DNA from: Bifidobacterium sp. N4G05
GTDB taxonomy: Bacteria; Actinomycetota; Actinomycetes; Actinomycetales; Bifidobacteriaceae
DNA: 64,000 bases
Direction: 5' to 3'
Assembly (NCBI RefSeq): GCF_002742445.1
Contig: NZ_NJNQ01000007.1
Span: 1-64,000, forward strand
Below, piece after piece: positions 1-14,631 of this stretch. Position numbers and translations under genes: made by a program. Every line of letters starts with the position of its first letter. Within the stretch, counting starts at the first letter, position 1. The notes below the pieces were generated by a model. The model was not told the DNA's origin and made no database searches. It saw only the letters and a list, made by a program, of their open reading frames with translations.

Positions 1-35
1 GAAACCGCCCCTGATGTTTGTTGCATCGCCTGAAA

Positions 36-875
36 TCAGACGAAGAATGGTTTGACGTTGGACCAAATACGTCGGCTGACGCATGGATGGTTCATCGTAT
101 ACAGGTGCACACCGTCGACACCCCGCGCTACCAAATCGCAGATCTGCTCGGATGCGTAAGCGATACCCGCCTCTTTAAGCAAAGCCTTGTCGCTTCCCCA
201 TTTATCGAGCATGATGCCGAGTTTTTCGGGAATCTTCGACTGACATTTGCTCGACATGTTCAACACCGATTTCACGTTCATGACTGGCATGATGCCCGCT
301 TCGATCGGCACGTCGATGCCTGCAGTCCTCGCTTTGTCGAGGAATCTCAGGAAATCCTCGTTATCGTAGAACAGTTGCGAGATCAGGTGTGTCACGCCGG
401 CGTCGACTTTCTTTTTGAGATTGTCGATGTCTTCTTCCAGTGTTGCCGCCTGCGGATGCTTTTCCGGATAGCAGGCGCCGTAGATCTTCATGCCCGGACG
501 CTGCTGGCGGATATACACGGACAGATCGCTGGCATGTTCGAATACTCCTGCCGGTTCGGCACCGTCGATGCGGTCGCCACGCAAGGCGAGTACGCCGGAG
601 ACTTTGGCCTGTTCGAACATGTCGAGCGCCTGATCGACGTCATCCTTGTTCAGATATTGCGCGGTCAGATGGGCCACACTGGGGATGCCGTATTCACTCA
701 CGGTGTGAGCGATGCGCGCTGTCAGCGTACGGTCGGATGATTTGCCGGTGCCGTAGGTGACGGAAATGAAATCGGGGTCCAACCCCTGCAGGCCATCCAA
801 TGTGTCGTAGATGGTACCCACAGGGGAGGTTCGCTTTGGAGGGAACACCTCGAGCGAGAACATTGGCGAATGCAT
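36..875 (-). CDS. metF: 5,10-methylenetetrahydrofolate reductase
   Basis: Reduces 5,10-methylene-THF to 5-methyl-THF, the methyl donor used by methionine synthase, in the cytosol. The 279-residue protein has the family's usual length. It opens with the SLEVFPPK motif that carries the catalytic Glu and continues as a TIM-barrel flavoprotein (VTYGTG, ALRGD). It lies 29 bases downstream of metE on the same strand, so the two probably form a metE-metF operon supplying and using methyl-THF. The start was taken at the first ATG; a second ATG four codons later is possible because the only AGGA is rather far upstream. The stop at 36-38 is inside the window, so the gene is complete. Confidence 0.93.
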   Translation of the reverse strand: MHSPMFSLEVFPPKRTSPVGTIYDTLDGLQGLDPDFISVTYGTGKSSDRTLTARIAHTVSEYGIPSVAHLTAQYLNKDDVDQALDMFEQAKVSGVLALRGDRIDGAEPAGVFEHASDLSVYIRQQRPGMKIYGACYPEKHPQAATLEEDIDNLKKKVDAGVTHLISQLFYDNEDFLRFLDKARTAGIDVPIEAGIMPVMNVKSVLNMSSKCQSKIPEKLGIMLDKWGSDKALLKEAGIAYASEQICDLVARGVDGVHLYTMNHPCVSRRIWSNVKPFFV

Positions 876-904
876 GGCTGTTGTCTTGTTCCTAACGTTT
901 CGCC

Positions 905-3211
905 TTACTTGGCCAGCTTGGCACGCACAGCCTGGGCTGCGGCCACGAGGTTTTCGAGGCTTGGCCAGGTTTCGGCGTTGCCGCGTGTCTTCAAACCGCA
1001 GTCAGGGTTGATCCACACCTTTTCGATGTCCATCTTATTGAGGATTTCGTAGATGCGTTCCTCGATTTCCGCTTCGGACGGGATGCGCGGCGAGTGGATG
1101 TCGTAGACGCCCGGGCCAGCTTCGGTTTCGAAGTTGGCGTCGTGAATGGCGTCGAGCACCACAAGATCACCGCGGGAGGCTTCGAAGGAGATCACGTCGG
1201 CGTCCATAGCGTCGATGTCGGTGATGATGTCGTTGAACTCCGAGTAGCACATATGGGTGTGGATCTGCGTGGTCGGCTTGACCGCGGAGTGCACCAGTCG
1301 GAATGCCGGAATGGCCCAGTCGAGGTACTTCTTGTGCCAGTCGGTCTTCCTGAGCGGCAGCTTTTCACGCAGGGCGGCCTCGTCGATCTGGATGACCTTA
1401 ATGCCAGCGGCTTCGAGGTCAAGCACTTCGTCGCGGATGGCGAGAGCCAGCTGCTGGGTCTGCTGCTCGTGGGTGATGTCCTCGCGCGGCCAGGACCAGT
1501 TGAGAATGGTGACCGGGCCGGTGAGCATGCCCTTCATCACATGGCTGGTGCGGGACTGAGCGTAGGCGCTCCATTCCACGGTGATCGGGTTGGCGCGGGA
1601 CACGTCGCCCCATACGATCGGGGGCTTCACACAGCGGGTGCCGTAGGACTGCACCCAAGCGTTCTTGGTGAACAGGAAACCGTTGAGGTTCTGGCCGAAG
1701 TATTCGACCATGTCGTTACGTTCGAATTCGCCATGCACAAGCACGTCGAGGCCGATCTGCTCCTGATGCTTGATGCAGGCGTCAATCTGCGCCTTCATGT
1801 ATTCGTCGTATTCTGCCTTGGTGATCTCACCCTTGCGCAGCCTAGCGCGTTCGGCGCGCACTTCCTTGGTTTGCGGGAAGGATCCGATGGTGGTGGTCGG
1901 CAGCAATGGCAGGTTCAACGACTCACGCTGTGCCTTCTGACGTTCGGCGCGTGCCGGCTGGCGTACGAAGTCCGCGTCGGTCAGGGCTGCGAGACGTTCC
2001 GCCACGTTCTTGTCGGCGGCGACGCGGGTACCGTCGAACAGTGCCTGGTTGGCGGCCAACGCTTCGGATGCCTTCTTGGCTTCTTCGCTGGCGTCGGCAA
2101 GGACCGCGATGTCGTGCAGTTCGCCGAGCTTTTCAACGGCGAAGGCGAAATGTTTGCGCACGTCGTCGGCGAGACCGTCCTCACCTTCGGTGCTGAACGG
2201 CACGTGCAGCAGGGAGCTTGCAGTGGAGACGGCTACGTTGTCGGTGACCTTCTTCAGCGCGTCGACGAGGCCGAGGCTAACGGCGTAATCGTTGCGCCAG
2301 ATGTTGCGGCCGTTGACCACGCCGACGAAGATGGTGGTGCTCTCTGCGACGCCGAACTTTTCAACGGCGGCGAGATTCTCGTCCCTGCCTTCGTTGAGGT
2401 CGAGTCCGATGCCGTCGAAGGCGAGCAGGTTGACTGTCTCATACACGTCGGCGATGTGGCCGAAGTAGGTGTTGAGCAGCACCTTAATCTTGCCGTCGCG
2501 TGCGGGCAGGATCTTGGTGTACAGGCTCTTGAACAGTTCGACGTCGCCCGGCTCCTTGTCGAGCACGAGGTACGGTTCGTCGATCTGGATCCATTCGGCG
2601 CCCAGCTCGGCGAACTTGGCCACGACCTCGGCGTAGACGGCGGCGACCGCGTTGACCAGGCCCTTGTCATATTCGAGTTCTTCGGCCTGCGGATTGCGGG
2701 CGAGCTTGAGGAAGGTGTACGGGCCGATGAGCACCGGCTTGGTGGTGATGCCGAGCGCCTTCGCCTCGTTGAATTCGTCGAACGGCTTGGTGCTGTTGAG
2801 CTTGATGTCGGTGGCTTCGTCGACTTCCGGCACCAGATAGTGGTAGTTGGTGGTGAACCACTTCTTCATCGGCAGCGCGGTGACGTCGCCCTTGTCTCCC
2901 TGGTAGCCGCGGCCCATGGCGAACAGCGTCTCTTCGGGATTGTCGAAGGCGAGGCGCTGGTAGCGCTGCGGAATGACGTTCAGCAGGATGGCAGTGTCGA
3001 GCATTTGGTCGTAATAGCTGAAGTCGTTGCTCGGAATCAAATCGATTCCGGCTTCCTGCTGCAGCTTCCAATGCTTGGCGCGCAGCTCCTTGGCGGTGGC
3101 GCGCACGTCGTCGAGCGTTGCGGCACCCTTCCAATAAGCTTCGATAATCTTCTTCAGCTCGCGGTTCTGGCCGATGCGAGGGAAACCGGAGACGGAAGTG
3201 AGAACGGACAT
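905..3211 (-). CDS. metE: Cobalamin-independent methionine synthase
   Basis: 5-methyltetrahydropteroyltriglutamate-homocysteine methyltransferase, last step of methionine synthesis without B12. The 768 residues contain the duplicated barrel typical of MetE. The C-terminal half has the substrate loop [17 protein letters not shown] and the zinc ligands in [10 protein letters not shown] and [12 protein letters not shown]. The start [14 protein letters not shown] is chosen because GGAGG lies five bases upstream; an in-frame ATG eight codons earlier has no such site. It is followed by metF. The upstream region carries an inverted repeat (see separate entry) but no recognisable SAM or B12 riboswitch. 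Confidence 0.96.
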   Translation of the reverse strand: MSVLTSVSGFPRIGQNRELKKIIEAYWKGAATLDDVRATAKELRAKHWKLQQEAGIDLIPSNDFSYYDQMLDTAILLNVIPQRYQRLAFDNPEETLFAMGRGYQGDKGDVTALPMKKWFTTNYHYLVPEVDEATDIKLNSTKPFDEFNEAKALGITTKPVLIGPYTFLKLARNPQAEELEYDKGLVNAVAAVYAEVVAKFAELGAEWIQIDEPYLVLDKEPGDVELFKSLYTKILPARDGKIKVLLNTYFGHIADVYETVNLLAFDGIGLDLNEGRDENLAAVEKFGVAESTTIFVGVVNGRNIWRNDYAVSLGLVDALKKVTDNVAVSTASSLLHVPFSTEGEDGLADDVRKHFAFAVEKLGELHDIAVLADASEEAKKASEALAANQALFDGTRVAADKNVAERLAALTDADFVRQPARAERQKAQRESLNLPLLPTTTIGSFPQTKEVRAERARLRKGEITKAEYDEYMKAQIDACIKHQEQIGLDVLVHGEFERNDMVEYFGQNLNGFLFTKNAWVQSYGTRCVKPPIVWGDVSRANPITVEWSAYAQSRTSHVMKGMLTGPVTILNWSWPREDITHEQQTQQLALAIRDEVLDLEAAGIKVIQIDEAALREKLPLRKTDWHKKYLDWAIPAFRLVHSAVKPTTQIHTHMCYSEFNDIITDIDAMDADVISFEASRGDLVVLDAIHDANFETEAGPGVYDIHSPRIPSEAEIEERIYEILNKMDIEKVWINPDCGLKTRGNAETWPSLENLVAAAQAVRAKLAK

Positions 3212-3266
3212 GAATCCTCCATCTGATATGAACAATGCAACCCGCTCAAGCTATCACAAATCGCCT

Positions 3267-3319
3267 TGATATAAGTCATTAAGAAAATTTGAGTGTCGTT
3301 ATAAGCACGGTTTATATCA
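3267..3319. promoter_or_regulatory. Inverted repeat upstream of metE, candidate operator
   Basis: The octamer TGATATAA at 3267-3274 is matched by its exact complement TTATATCA at 3312-3319, 37 bases apart, in the AT-rich region between metE and the divergently placed upstream sequence. A related GTTATAAG lies between them at 3299-3306. The position fits a regulator site for metE. No regulator can be named from sequence alone. Confidence 0.3.
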
Positions 3320-3371
3320 GTTGGTACGATAGCGTTTCACGCCTCTCAACATCATGACGATCGCAAAGGAA

Positions 3372-3929
3372 TTATTCAAAATCCTTGGCCGTCAGCAATG
3401 CGATGAGTTCGCCGCTGTGCAACTGCCATTGATTGAACGGCTCGTTCGATCCGAACACGGCGAGTGAAGCCGGCGACATGCCCAGGTTCAGCAGGTCGAG
3501 CAGCGTCGCATCCGATTCGGAGCTCGCCAGCCACTGGCATGCGATCGACACGGTGGGCTCATGGCCGAGCACCAACAATTCGCGATGCTTTTCCTTGGTC
3601 TGGGCAAGCTCGTCGAACACGGACTGCACCCCACCCTCATACAGGCTCTGGCGATAGTCGACCTTCGGGTCGTCGCCGAACACCTTGAGCATGCGGTCGC
3701 ATGTCTGTCTTGCTCTGGTGGCGCTGGAGCACGCGATACGCGTCGGCGCCATTTTGTGCGTGACCAAGCCTTTGGCGACGGCCTTCGCCTGCTTGCGTCC
3801 CTTGTCGGTCAGTTCGCGCCCGGCGTCGCCGCCGTCACCGAACGGTTCGGTCTTGGCGTGGCGCATCACCAGCAGCACGTATTTGTAATCCTTGGCTTTC
3901 TTCGCAACCTTCTTAAGGCTCGTTCCCAT
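3372..3929 (-). CDS. SixA-like histidine phosphatase family protein
   Basis: Cytosolic phosphatase of the histidine phosphatase (RHG) superfamily, closest in layout to the phosphohistidine phosphatase SixA. About 185 residues. The catalytic phosphohistidine motif is present as LLVMRHAKTE near the N-terminus, followed by ELTDKGRKQA, and the second catalytic His is in LVLGHEPTVS at about two thirds of the length. The ATG at 3929 follows GGAG; a TTG five codons earlier also has an AAGGA upstream, so the start is not certain. The physiological substrate cannot be read from the sequence. It stands alone between metE and trmI. Confidence 0.8.
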   Translation of the reverse strand: MGTSLKKVAKKAKDYKYVLLVMRHAKTEPFGDGGDAGRELTDKGRKQAKAVAKGLVTHKMAPTRIACSSATRARQTCDRMLKVFGDDPKVDYRQSLYEGGVQSVFDELAQTKEKHRELLVLGHEPTVSIACQWLASSESDATLLDLLNLGMSPASLAVFGSNEPFNQWQLHSGELIALLTAKDFE

Positions 3930-4017
3930 GGACGAATGCTCCAATCCTTAACGATCCGATGCGCGTCAACGCAACACACACGACTATTGTCTCAGAACAC
4001 TTGCAAGAATCACCGTA

Positions 4018-5073
4018 TCAATCGCCGATAGCCTCGACCTGCGCGTCGAGATCGCGCAGCACTTTGCGCAGCTTACGGTCGGAAATGTCACGCAGTTCAA
4101 GGTCTTCGAGCTGTTCGGCACGTTCTTCGGCGCTCAGGGAATCGACATCCGTGGTCGTGTCTTTCGTGGCACGGTCGCGTTTGCGCAACGCCTGGAATCC
4201 CGGAGCCATCGCACGGGATACCATAAGGAAACCGGTGTGCCCGATCATCTGATGGTCGGGGCGGATTGCCAAACCCTGCGCCTTCCAGTCACGTTCCAGC
4301 GTTTCCTGGATGTCCGGTTCCGTCCAGCAGCCGGCTTCGCGCAACGCCTCCGCCATACGACTCAGCTGCGTGGTGGTGGTCACATACGCCACGAGCACGC
4401 CTCCGGGGGCGATCACTCGATACGCCTGTTCAAGCCGGTTCCAAGGGTCGAGCATGTCAAGCATGATGCGGTCGAAGGAATGCTCCGGCAACGTGGCCGC
4501 CACCGAGTCGAAATCTCCAGTTTTCAAATCCCACCAAGCAGGGCGGCCTCCGAAATAGACCGTGGCGTTCGCTTCGGCCACGCGGGCGAATTCCGACCGC
4601 ATCTCGATGGTGGTCAGCCGGCCGGACTCACTCACCGCGTCCAGCAGGTTGATGCTCATGGCGCCAGATCCGGCTCCGGATTCCAGCACGTTCATGCCGG
4701 AACGGATGTCGCCCAACTGAATTACCTGGGCAATGTCCTTCGGATACATGATCTGCGCGCCTCGAGGCATCGACAGCACATAGTCGGCCAGCCTCGGACG
4801 CATTACCGCGAACTGCCATCCACCGATGGCGCGCGTGCCCTTCCAAGGCTTGTTGGCGTCGCGTTCCGGATGGTCCTGGTTGATCTGGGTCTCGCGTTTG
4901 GCACTCACCGTAACCACCACGGATCCCTCCAGCTGCCCAATCACGTCGTCGTGCAGAATGATGCCATGCGAGGTCTGCGTCACGCCACCAGGCACCAGCT
5001 GGTCGGTGATCTTATTGGATCTGCGATCCGTGAACTGCACTTTCTCGCCCGTCGTCAACGGTCCTCGACGCAT
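4018..5073 (-). CDS. trmI: tRNA (adenine-N1)-methyltransferase TrmI
   Basis: SAM-dependent methyltransferase that makes m1A58 in the tRNA T-loop. The actinobacterial N-terminus (MRRGPLTTGEKVQFTD) leads into the SPRG-type substrate loop MSMPRGAQIMYPKD, then SAM motif I LESGAGSGAMSINLL and a motif-IV-like LDMLDPW. The start was moved to the ATG at 5073 because AAGGAG lies six bases upstream; longer readings begin with a TTG and add 34 residues not expected in the family. The C-terminal tail is acidic and charged. It follows the ABC ATPase gene on the same strand. Confidence 0.9.
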   Translation of the reverse strand: MRRGPLTTGEKVQFTDRRSNKITDQLVPGGVTQTSHGIILHDDVIGQLEGSVVVTVSAKRETQINQDHPERDANKPWKGTRAIGGWQFAVMRPRLADYVLSMPRGAQIMYPKDIAQVIQLGDIRSGMNVLESGAGSGAMSINLLDAVSESGRLTTIEMRSEFARVAEANATVYFGGRPAWWDLKTGDFDSVAATLPEHSFDRIMLDMLDPWNRLEQAYRVIAPGGVLVAYVTTTTQLSRMAEALREAGCWTEPDIQETLERDWKAQGLAIRPDHQMIGHTGFLMVSRAMAPGFQALRKRDRATKDTTTDVDSLSAEERAEQLEDLELRDISDRKLRKVLRDLDAQVEAIGD

Positions 5074-5183
5074 CAATCGCTCCTTCATTGCAAACATGGA
5101 TTCCATCATTGCGACAGCACGGTCAAGACCCGCCTGTCTGGCGCTATTCATGCTACAGCATGTTCCGCCATGCAAAGCGCCAG

Positions 5184-6035
5184 TTACAGCGCGTACGCGT
5201 TCCAGCGCCCGTTCATGTGTGTCACCTCGAGCTTCAGGCCGAACACCTCGCTTAAGCGCGCGGACGTGAAGCCATGTTCCAAGTCACCCGTGTACACGAT
5301 GGTTCCGGGGGCCGGATCGTTGCCTGCCACATTGTCGGCATAAGCATCGGCTTCGTTGCCGGTGATTCTACCCATGATCGCCACATGGTCGAATCCCTGC
5401 GGAATCTCCTCAAGACGATGCGTCACCAATACCACAGCACGGTCTGATTGTTCGGCACCGACCCTGCTCAACGCACGAAGCGCGATCTCACGACCACCCA
5501 GGTCGAGTCCTGTGGTCGGTTCGTCCAGAATCAGCAAATCCGGATCGGCCATCAGCGCACGGCAGATCAGCACGCGCGTACGTTCGCCTTCCGAAAGCTT
5601 GAACATCATCTTGCCTTCGAGGTATTCGATGCCGAATTCGCGCATCAGGGAGCGCGCCTTGGCATAATCTTCGTCGGTGTAAGTGTCGCGCCAACGGCCG
5701 GTGGTCGCGGTCAATGCGGTCACGATGGCGTCGAGCGGATCTTCCTGAGACGGGAATGCACGGCTCAGTTCCGCGGAGCTCAAACCGATGCGGTTACGGT
5801 AGGAGAACACGTCCACTTTACCGAGACGGTTGCCAAGAATGTCGACGGTACCTTCCGACGGGAAGCCTCTGGTGCTCATCATTTGAACCAAGCTTGATTT
5901 GCCGATACCGTTAGGACCGAACAACACCCATTTCTCACCTTTGTTGATTTCCAAATTGACCTTGGTGAGAATCACACGCTTACGACGACGGAATTCCACG
6001 TCAGTAAGTTTCAGCGCGATGTTCTTTTCCGACAT
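5184..6035 (-). CDS. Stand-alone ABC transporter ATP-binding protein
   Basis: A 283-residue single ABC ATPase domain with Walker A GPNGIGKSS, signature LSEGERTRV, Walker B LLILDEP and an H-loop in LVTHRLEEIP. The sequence style resembles the YlmA/ModF group of soluble ABC proteins, and no permease gene lies beside it, so a role in a transporter is doubtful. The start MSEKNIALK is supported by GGAGGAAGA immediately upstream; the longer frame lacks a site. trmI follows after about 110 bases. Confidence 0.85.
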   Translation of the reverse strand: MSEKNIALKLTDVEFRRRKRVILTKVNLEINKGEKWVLFGPNGIGKSSLVQMMSTRGFPSEGTVDILGNRLGKVDVFSYRNRIGLSSAELSRAFPSQEDPLDAIVTALTATTGRWRDTYTDEDYAKARSLMREFGIEYLEGKMMFKLSEGERTRVLICRALMADPDLLILDEPTTGLDLGGREIALRALSRVGAEQSDRAVVLVTHRLEEIPQGFDHVAIMGRITGNEADAYADNVAGNDPAPGTIVYTGDLEHGFTSARLSEVFGLKLEVTHMNGRWNAYAL

Positions 6036-6070
6036 TCTTCCTCCCCTGCCATTGTGCAGATTGCAGTCAT

Positions 6071-6111
6071 GAAAACGCCTTCCGCCAGAATAATGCGTCC
6101 GGCGAAAGGCG
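6071..6111 (-). terminator. Terminator after glycogen synthase
   Basis: CGCCTTCCGCC at 6076-6086 pairs with GGCGAAAGGCG at 6101-6111 (one mismatch). On the minus strand the hairpin is followed by TTTTC. It sits just after the glycogen synthase stop. Confidence 0.7.
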
Positions 6112-6139
6112 CTCACGTATCATCTACGTGGCGAACGGG

Positions 6140-7396
6140 CTATTCGGCGGCTTTGCCCTGCTCGGCAAGCACGTCCTCGTAGACCTTGACGGTCTTGTCG
6201 GCGATCGACTCCCAGCTGAAGTTGTCGCGTGCTCGTTCGTATCCAGCCTGTCCCATCTGCTTCGCTTTTTCAGGGTCGGCCATGATGCGGTTGATGGCGT
6301 CGGCCATATCGTGCACGAACTTGTCTGGATTGGTCGGGGTACCAGTGCCGTCGTGCAACTGGTCGATGGGCACGAGGTAACCGGTTTCGCCGTCGACGAC
6401 GACTTCGGGAATACCGCCAGTCGCGGAGGCCACCACGGGCAGACCACAGGCCATGGCTTCAAGGTTCACGATGCCGAGTGGCTCGTAAATGGACGGGCAG
6501 ATGAACGCGTCGCAACCGTGTTCGAGCGCGTTAAGTTCCGGCTTCGGCAGCATCTCTTCGATCCAGATGATGTTGCCGCGCTCCTCATCAAGCTTGGCGA
6601 ACGCGGTTTTGACCTCGTTCATGATTTCCGGAGTGTCGGGTGCGCCGGCGCACAGCACGACCTGGATGCCCGGATCGACGAAATGCAACGCCTGCAGCAG
6701 GTACGGCAAACCCTTCTGTCTGGTGATGCGGCCGACGAACAGGAGTGTGGGCTTATTACGGTCGATGTTGTAACGTTCGAACACCTTCCAGCCCGGATCG
6801 TCGTCAGCCGGGGTTTCGAACTGGCTCATGGTGATGCCGTTGTGCACCACGACCACCTTGTCGGGATCAAGATTCGGATATGCGGACAGGATGTCCTCGC
6901 GCATGCCGGCGGATACGGCGATGACGCGGTCGGCGTGCTCGTATGCGTCACGTTCAGCCCACGAGCTCAGGTCGTAGCCGCCGCCCAACTGCTCACGCTT
7001 CCATGGGCGGAACGGTTCGAGGGAATGCGCGGTGATGACCAGCGGCGTTCCGTGCAGCATCTTGGCGAGGTAGCCGGCTAGGCACACGTACCATGTGTGG
7101 GCGTGGATGATGTCGGCGTCCACGTCGTTGGCGATCTGCAAGTCGACGCCGAATGTTTTCAACGCGCCATTCGCCTCTTGGAGTTCCTTGGGAACGTCGT
7201 ACCCGATGACCTTAAGCGACCCTTTAGGATCATCACCCGGAATCTTGGGGATCTCATCCTCGGCACGCGGTCCATCAAACGCACGGACCGTCACATCCAC
7301 GCGTTCCGCCAGAACTTTGGAAAGCTCCTCCGCGTGCACGCCTGCGCCGCCGTACACTTTGGGCGGATATTCACGGGAAAGAATCTCAACCTTCAT
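6140..7396 (-). CDS. glgA: Actinobacterial glycogen synthase (GT4 family)
   Basis: Glycosyltransferase using ADP-glucose. The 418-residue protein has the GT4 layout of the actinobacterial GlgA/GlgM group, not the GT5 enzyme of E. coli. It has an N-terminal Rossmann half with GGAGVHAEELS and HAHTWY, then a C-terminal half with VGRITRQKG and the E-x7-E loop PSIYEPLGIVNLEAMA. In mycobacteria the homologue also makes maltose-1-phosphate, so the exact acceptor is open. GGAGAG precedes the ATG. The partner glgC is in this window about 47 kb away, so the glycogen genes are not clustered here. Confidence 0.9.
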   Translation of the reverse strand: MKVEILSREYPPKVYGGAGVHAEELSKVLAERVDVTVRAFDGPRAEDEIPKIPGDDPKGSLKVIGYDVPKELQEANGALKTFGVDLQIANDVDADIIHAHTWYVCLAGYLAKMLHGTPLVITAHSLEPFRPWKREQLGGGYDLSSWAERDAYEHADRVIAVSAGMREDILSAYPNLDPDKVVVVHNGITMSQFETPADDDPGWKVFERYNIDRNKPTLLFVGRITRQKGLPYLLQALHFVDPGIQVVLCAGAPDTPEIMNEVKTAFAKLDEERGNIIWIEEMLPKPELNALEHGCDAFICPSIYEPLGIVNLEAMACGLPVVASATGGIPEVVVDGETGYLVPIDQLHDGTGTPTNPDKFVHDMADAINRIMADPEKAKQMGQAGYERARDNFSWESIADKTVKVYEDVLAEQGKAAE

Positions 7397-7575
7397 ATCT
7401 GTGCTCTCCTCTTCGAGTCAGGCAGTTGTTCCACCACTACTGTAAGGCAAATTTCCAAGGAAACGCCTGATTGTTTCATTCGTGTCACAAAGTTTTGCAT
7501 CTTTCCTAAAAATGCAGGCAAGGAGGTCAATAAACCAGGAACGAATAGTGTCGTCATTCGTGACTCGCATGCGAA

Positions 7576-7612
7576 AGCGGGGCTGTATCCTTCCATCGGA
7601 TGCAGCCCCGCT
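7576..7612 (-). terminator. Strong hairpin terminator
   Basis: AGCGGGGCTG (7576-7585) is perfectly matched by CAGCCCCGCT (7603-7612), and the stem continues inside with ATCC/GGAT. It lies just past the stop of the small membrane protein gene at 7633-8094, whose transcript it probably ends; the T-run is poor. Confidence 0.7.
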
Positions 7613-7632
7613 CTGCGTTCATCGCCTTACCA

Positions 7633-8094
7633 TCAGACGGCCGTACCATTCTGATCGAGGTTCGGATTATGCTTCGGGTTACCCGCCGTGAAGAACAGGC
7701 TAAGCACACCGACGGCAAAGACAGTGGAAACAGTTGCGATGAGCCACATCGGATGCGATGGCAGCCACATGACTACAAGGAATGCGATTGCGGACAATGC
7801 GATCAGCGCCCAGCTGGCCACGCGGAACCACTGGCGCACGGAATGCGGCGCCTTGAACATCTTGGGATTTGTGTAATCCGGATTGGTGGTCAGCAGGCTT
7901 TCGTTTTCCACGACGCTGCCGCCGGTCGGTTTCCATGGACCGTCGGTGCCGTCCTGCAGGCGACGGGACTTCTCCTGAAGCTGGTATTCGTCAAGCATAC
8001 CGGAACGACCACGGCCTCTGGTCTGGTCGTACTGTTGGGGCACTCCCCTGCGGTTCTGCTTGGTTTGGGCACGTCGTTCGGCGCGATTTGGCAT
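7633..8094 (-). CDS. Small membrane protein of unknown function
   Basis: A 153-residue protein I do not recognise beyond its shape. The first 85 residues are hydrophilic and rich in Arg and Gln. Two transmembrane helices follow at about residues 92-112 and 116-136 (ALIALSAIAFLVVMWL and LIATVSTVFAVGVLSLFF), and then a short polar tail. AAAGGAG precedes the ATG, supporting a real gene. It is flanked by two strong hairpins, so it is probably a single-gene transcript. Confidence 0.75.
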   Translation of the reverse strand: MPNRAERRAQTKQNRRGVPQQYDQTRGRGRSGMLDEYQLQEKSRRLQDGTDGPWKPTGGSVVENESLLTTNPDYTNPKMFKAPHSVRQWFRVASWALIALSAIAFLVVMWLPSHPMWLIATVSTVFAVGVLSLFFTAGNPKHNPNLDQNGTAV

Positions 8095-8211
8095 TGGTGC
8101 ACTCCTTTGTTACTTGTTGCTGCATGCCACTTTAGCGCATGCCGGACCTGTACGCCGGCTGTTTTCCACGCTTCAGTCATATCAATTCAAGGAAAACGTT
8201 GCCTATAGGAA

Positions 8212-8257
8212 AAGTGGTCTTCATCCGCATGCCGCTGGATGCGGATGAAGACCACTT
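8212..8257 (-). terminator. Perfect 19-bp stem terminator after gltD
   Basis: 8212-8230 is the exact inverted complement of 8239-8257, with an 8-base loop. On the minus strand the stem is followed by TTTTCC. It lies 22 bases beyond the gltD stop and should end the gltBD transcript. Confidence 0.85.
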
Positions 8258-8279
8258 GGATCCTGGTGTCGTCGTCGAA

Positions 8280-9827
8280 TCAGCGCGGCAGCATCATCGG
8301 CCTTTTGGAAGCCACGATAGGCGCCGGAAGTTCAGTGGCACCGGTGAGGTATTCATCCACGGCAGCCGCGCAGGAGCGGCCTTCAGAAATGGCCCATACC
8401 ACGAGGCTCTGGCCGCGGCCGGCGTCGCCGCAGGCGAATACGCCATCCTGGCTGGTGGCGAACTTATCGTTGCGAGCCACATTGCCGCGTCCGTCGAGGT
8501 CGACGGGCAGCTGATCCACGAGCGTGGTGGTGTCCGGATGCAGGAAGCCGACGGAGATGAGCACCAGATCGGCCGGAATCACGCGTTCGGTGCCCGGCTG
8601 GCGGGTGAATGGACCGTTTTCGCCGGGTGCCACGTTCACGACCTTGAGACCGGTCACATGTCCGTTCTCGTCGGCCACGAAGCCTTCGGTGGCGGTGGAG
8701 TGCTCCACCTTCACCTTGGCCTGTTCCTCTTCGATGCCGACGAAGTTCACGGAATCCGTGCTGTACACGTATTCGGCACGCTGAGTTTCAAAACCTTCCT
8801 CCATGGAGGAGGTCTTCTGGTACAGGCGTGCGAAAGTCGGCCACGGTTGGTTGGCCGGGCGTTCGCTTGGTTCCTGCGGCATGATCTGCAGCACGGTGAC
8901 GTCTTTGGCGCCTTGGCGAATGGACGTGCCCAAGCAGTCGGATCCGGTATCGCCGCCGCCGATGATCACGACATGCTTGCCTTCGGCGGTGATGTCATTG
9001 ACTGGCTTGACGCCGTAGACGCGGCGGGTTGCATCAGGCAGGAACTCCATGGCGAAGTGGATGCCCTTGAGTTCACGGCCCGGAATCTTCATATCGCGCG
9101 GCACGGTGGAACCGATGGCGACGACCACGGCATCGTAGCGGGAGCGCAAATCGTCCCAAGAGATGTCTTTGCCGATCTCCACGCCGGTGCGGAACACAGT
9201 GCCTTCGGCCTCCATCTGTTCCACACGGCGGTCAATGAGCCGCTTGTCGAGTTTGAAGTTCGGAATGCCGTAGCGCATCAGACCGCCGATGGCGTCATCA
9301 CGCTCGTATACGACCACGGTGTGGCCGGCGCGGGTGAGCTGCTGGGCGCATGCCAGACCGGATGGGCCGGAACCGACCACTGCGACGGTCTGGTCGGTCA
9401 GACGCTGCGGAGGCAACGGCTTGACATAGTCGAGATCCCATGCCTGATCGATGATCGTGCATTCGTCGTTCTTAATCATGGTCGGCGGCTGGTGGATGCC
9501 CAGCACGCAGGCGGCCTCGCACAGCGCGGGGCAGATGCGGCCGGTGACCTCAGGGAAGTTGTTCGTCTCGGACAGGCGGTTGTACGCATCCTCCCACTTC
9601 TCCTGGCGGACCAGATCGTTGAATTCTGGAATGATGTTGCCCAGTGGGCAGCCGTTCATGCAGAACGGCGTGCCGCAATCCATGCATCGGGCCGCCTGTT
9701 CGGTGGTCCAAGGTTGCAGGCCGGATTCGGCGTGGACGTCGAACCAATCCTTGATTCGCTCCTCGACGGGGCGTTCGGCCAGTTCGCGACGGGTACGGAC
9801 CTTCAGGAATCCACGTGGATCTCCCAT
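8280..9827 (-). CDS. gltD: Glutamate synthase small subunit
   Basis: NADPH-binding beta subunit that passes electrons to GltB in ammonia assimilation (2-oxoglutarate plus glutamine to two glutamates). 515 residues. The N-terminal cysteine cluster for 4Fe-4S centres is visible at CMDCGTPFC and CPALCEAAC, then the FAD site VVGSGPSGLACAQQL and the NADPH site VVIIGGGDTGSDCLG. The ATG sits one base after the gltB stop, with GGAAGGAG inside the gltB end, so translation is likely coupled. Confidence 0.96.
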   Translation of the reverse strand: MGDPRGFLKVRTRRELAERPVEERIKDWFDVHAESGLQPWTTEQAARCMDCGTPFCMNGCPLGNIIPEFNDLVRQEKWEDAYNRLSETNNFPEVTGRICPALCEAACVLGIHQPPTMIKNDECTIIDQAWDLDYVKPLPPQRLTDQTVAVVGSGPSGLACAQQLTRAGHTVVVYERDDAIGGLMRYGIPNFKLDKRLIDRRVEQMEAEGTVFRTGVEIGKDISWDDLRSRYDAVVVAIGSTVPRDMKIPGRELKGIHFAMEFLPDATRRVYGVKPVNDITAEGKHVVIIGGGDTGSDCLGTSIRQGAKDVTVLQIMPQEPSERPANQPWPTFARLYQKTSSMEEGFETQRAEYVYSTDSVNFVGIEEEQAKVKVEHSTATEGFVADENGHVTGLKVVNVAPGENGPFTRQPGTERVIPADLVLISVGFLHPDTTTLVDQLPVDLDGRGNVARNDKFATSQDGVFACGDAGRGQSLVVWAISEGRSCAAAVDEYLTGATELPAPIVASKRPMMLPR

Positions 9828-9828
9828 G

Positions 9829-14400
<4,572 letters not shown>

Positions 14401-14631
14401 CGAAACCACCTTCAATGTTTTTGGGCAAGAAAAGTCTTGCGGTTCTTTAATGCGCGGTTTAGAATAGCGCGCCTTTGTGTCGTGGATATTTCCGTGTCCA
14501 TATAACGAATACCCAGAAAAGTCAAGGTACATTTTCTTGAGGAAATGTGGAGAATTCACAACGCACTGGGCTCTCATGCCAACTCATCCAAGTATCGACG
14601 CATGCCGTTATGCTGGTTGCCTGTCCGAATA

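Noticed and set aside
1094..3226. 710-residue open frame on the plus strand opposite metE
   Set aside because: It is the antisense shadow of metE in a GC-rich gene; no ribosome site or family match, while metE is complete with all motifs.
3212..3371. SAM or cobalamin riboswitch upstream of metE
   Set aside because: No conserved core of either class can be found in this AT-rich stretch.
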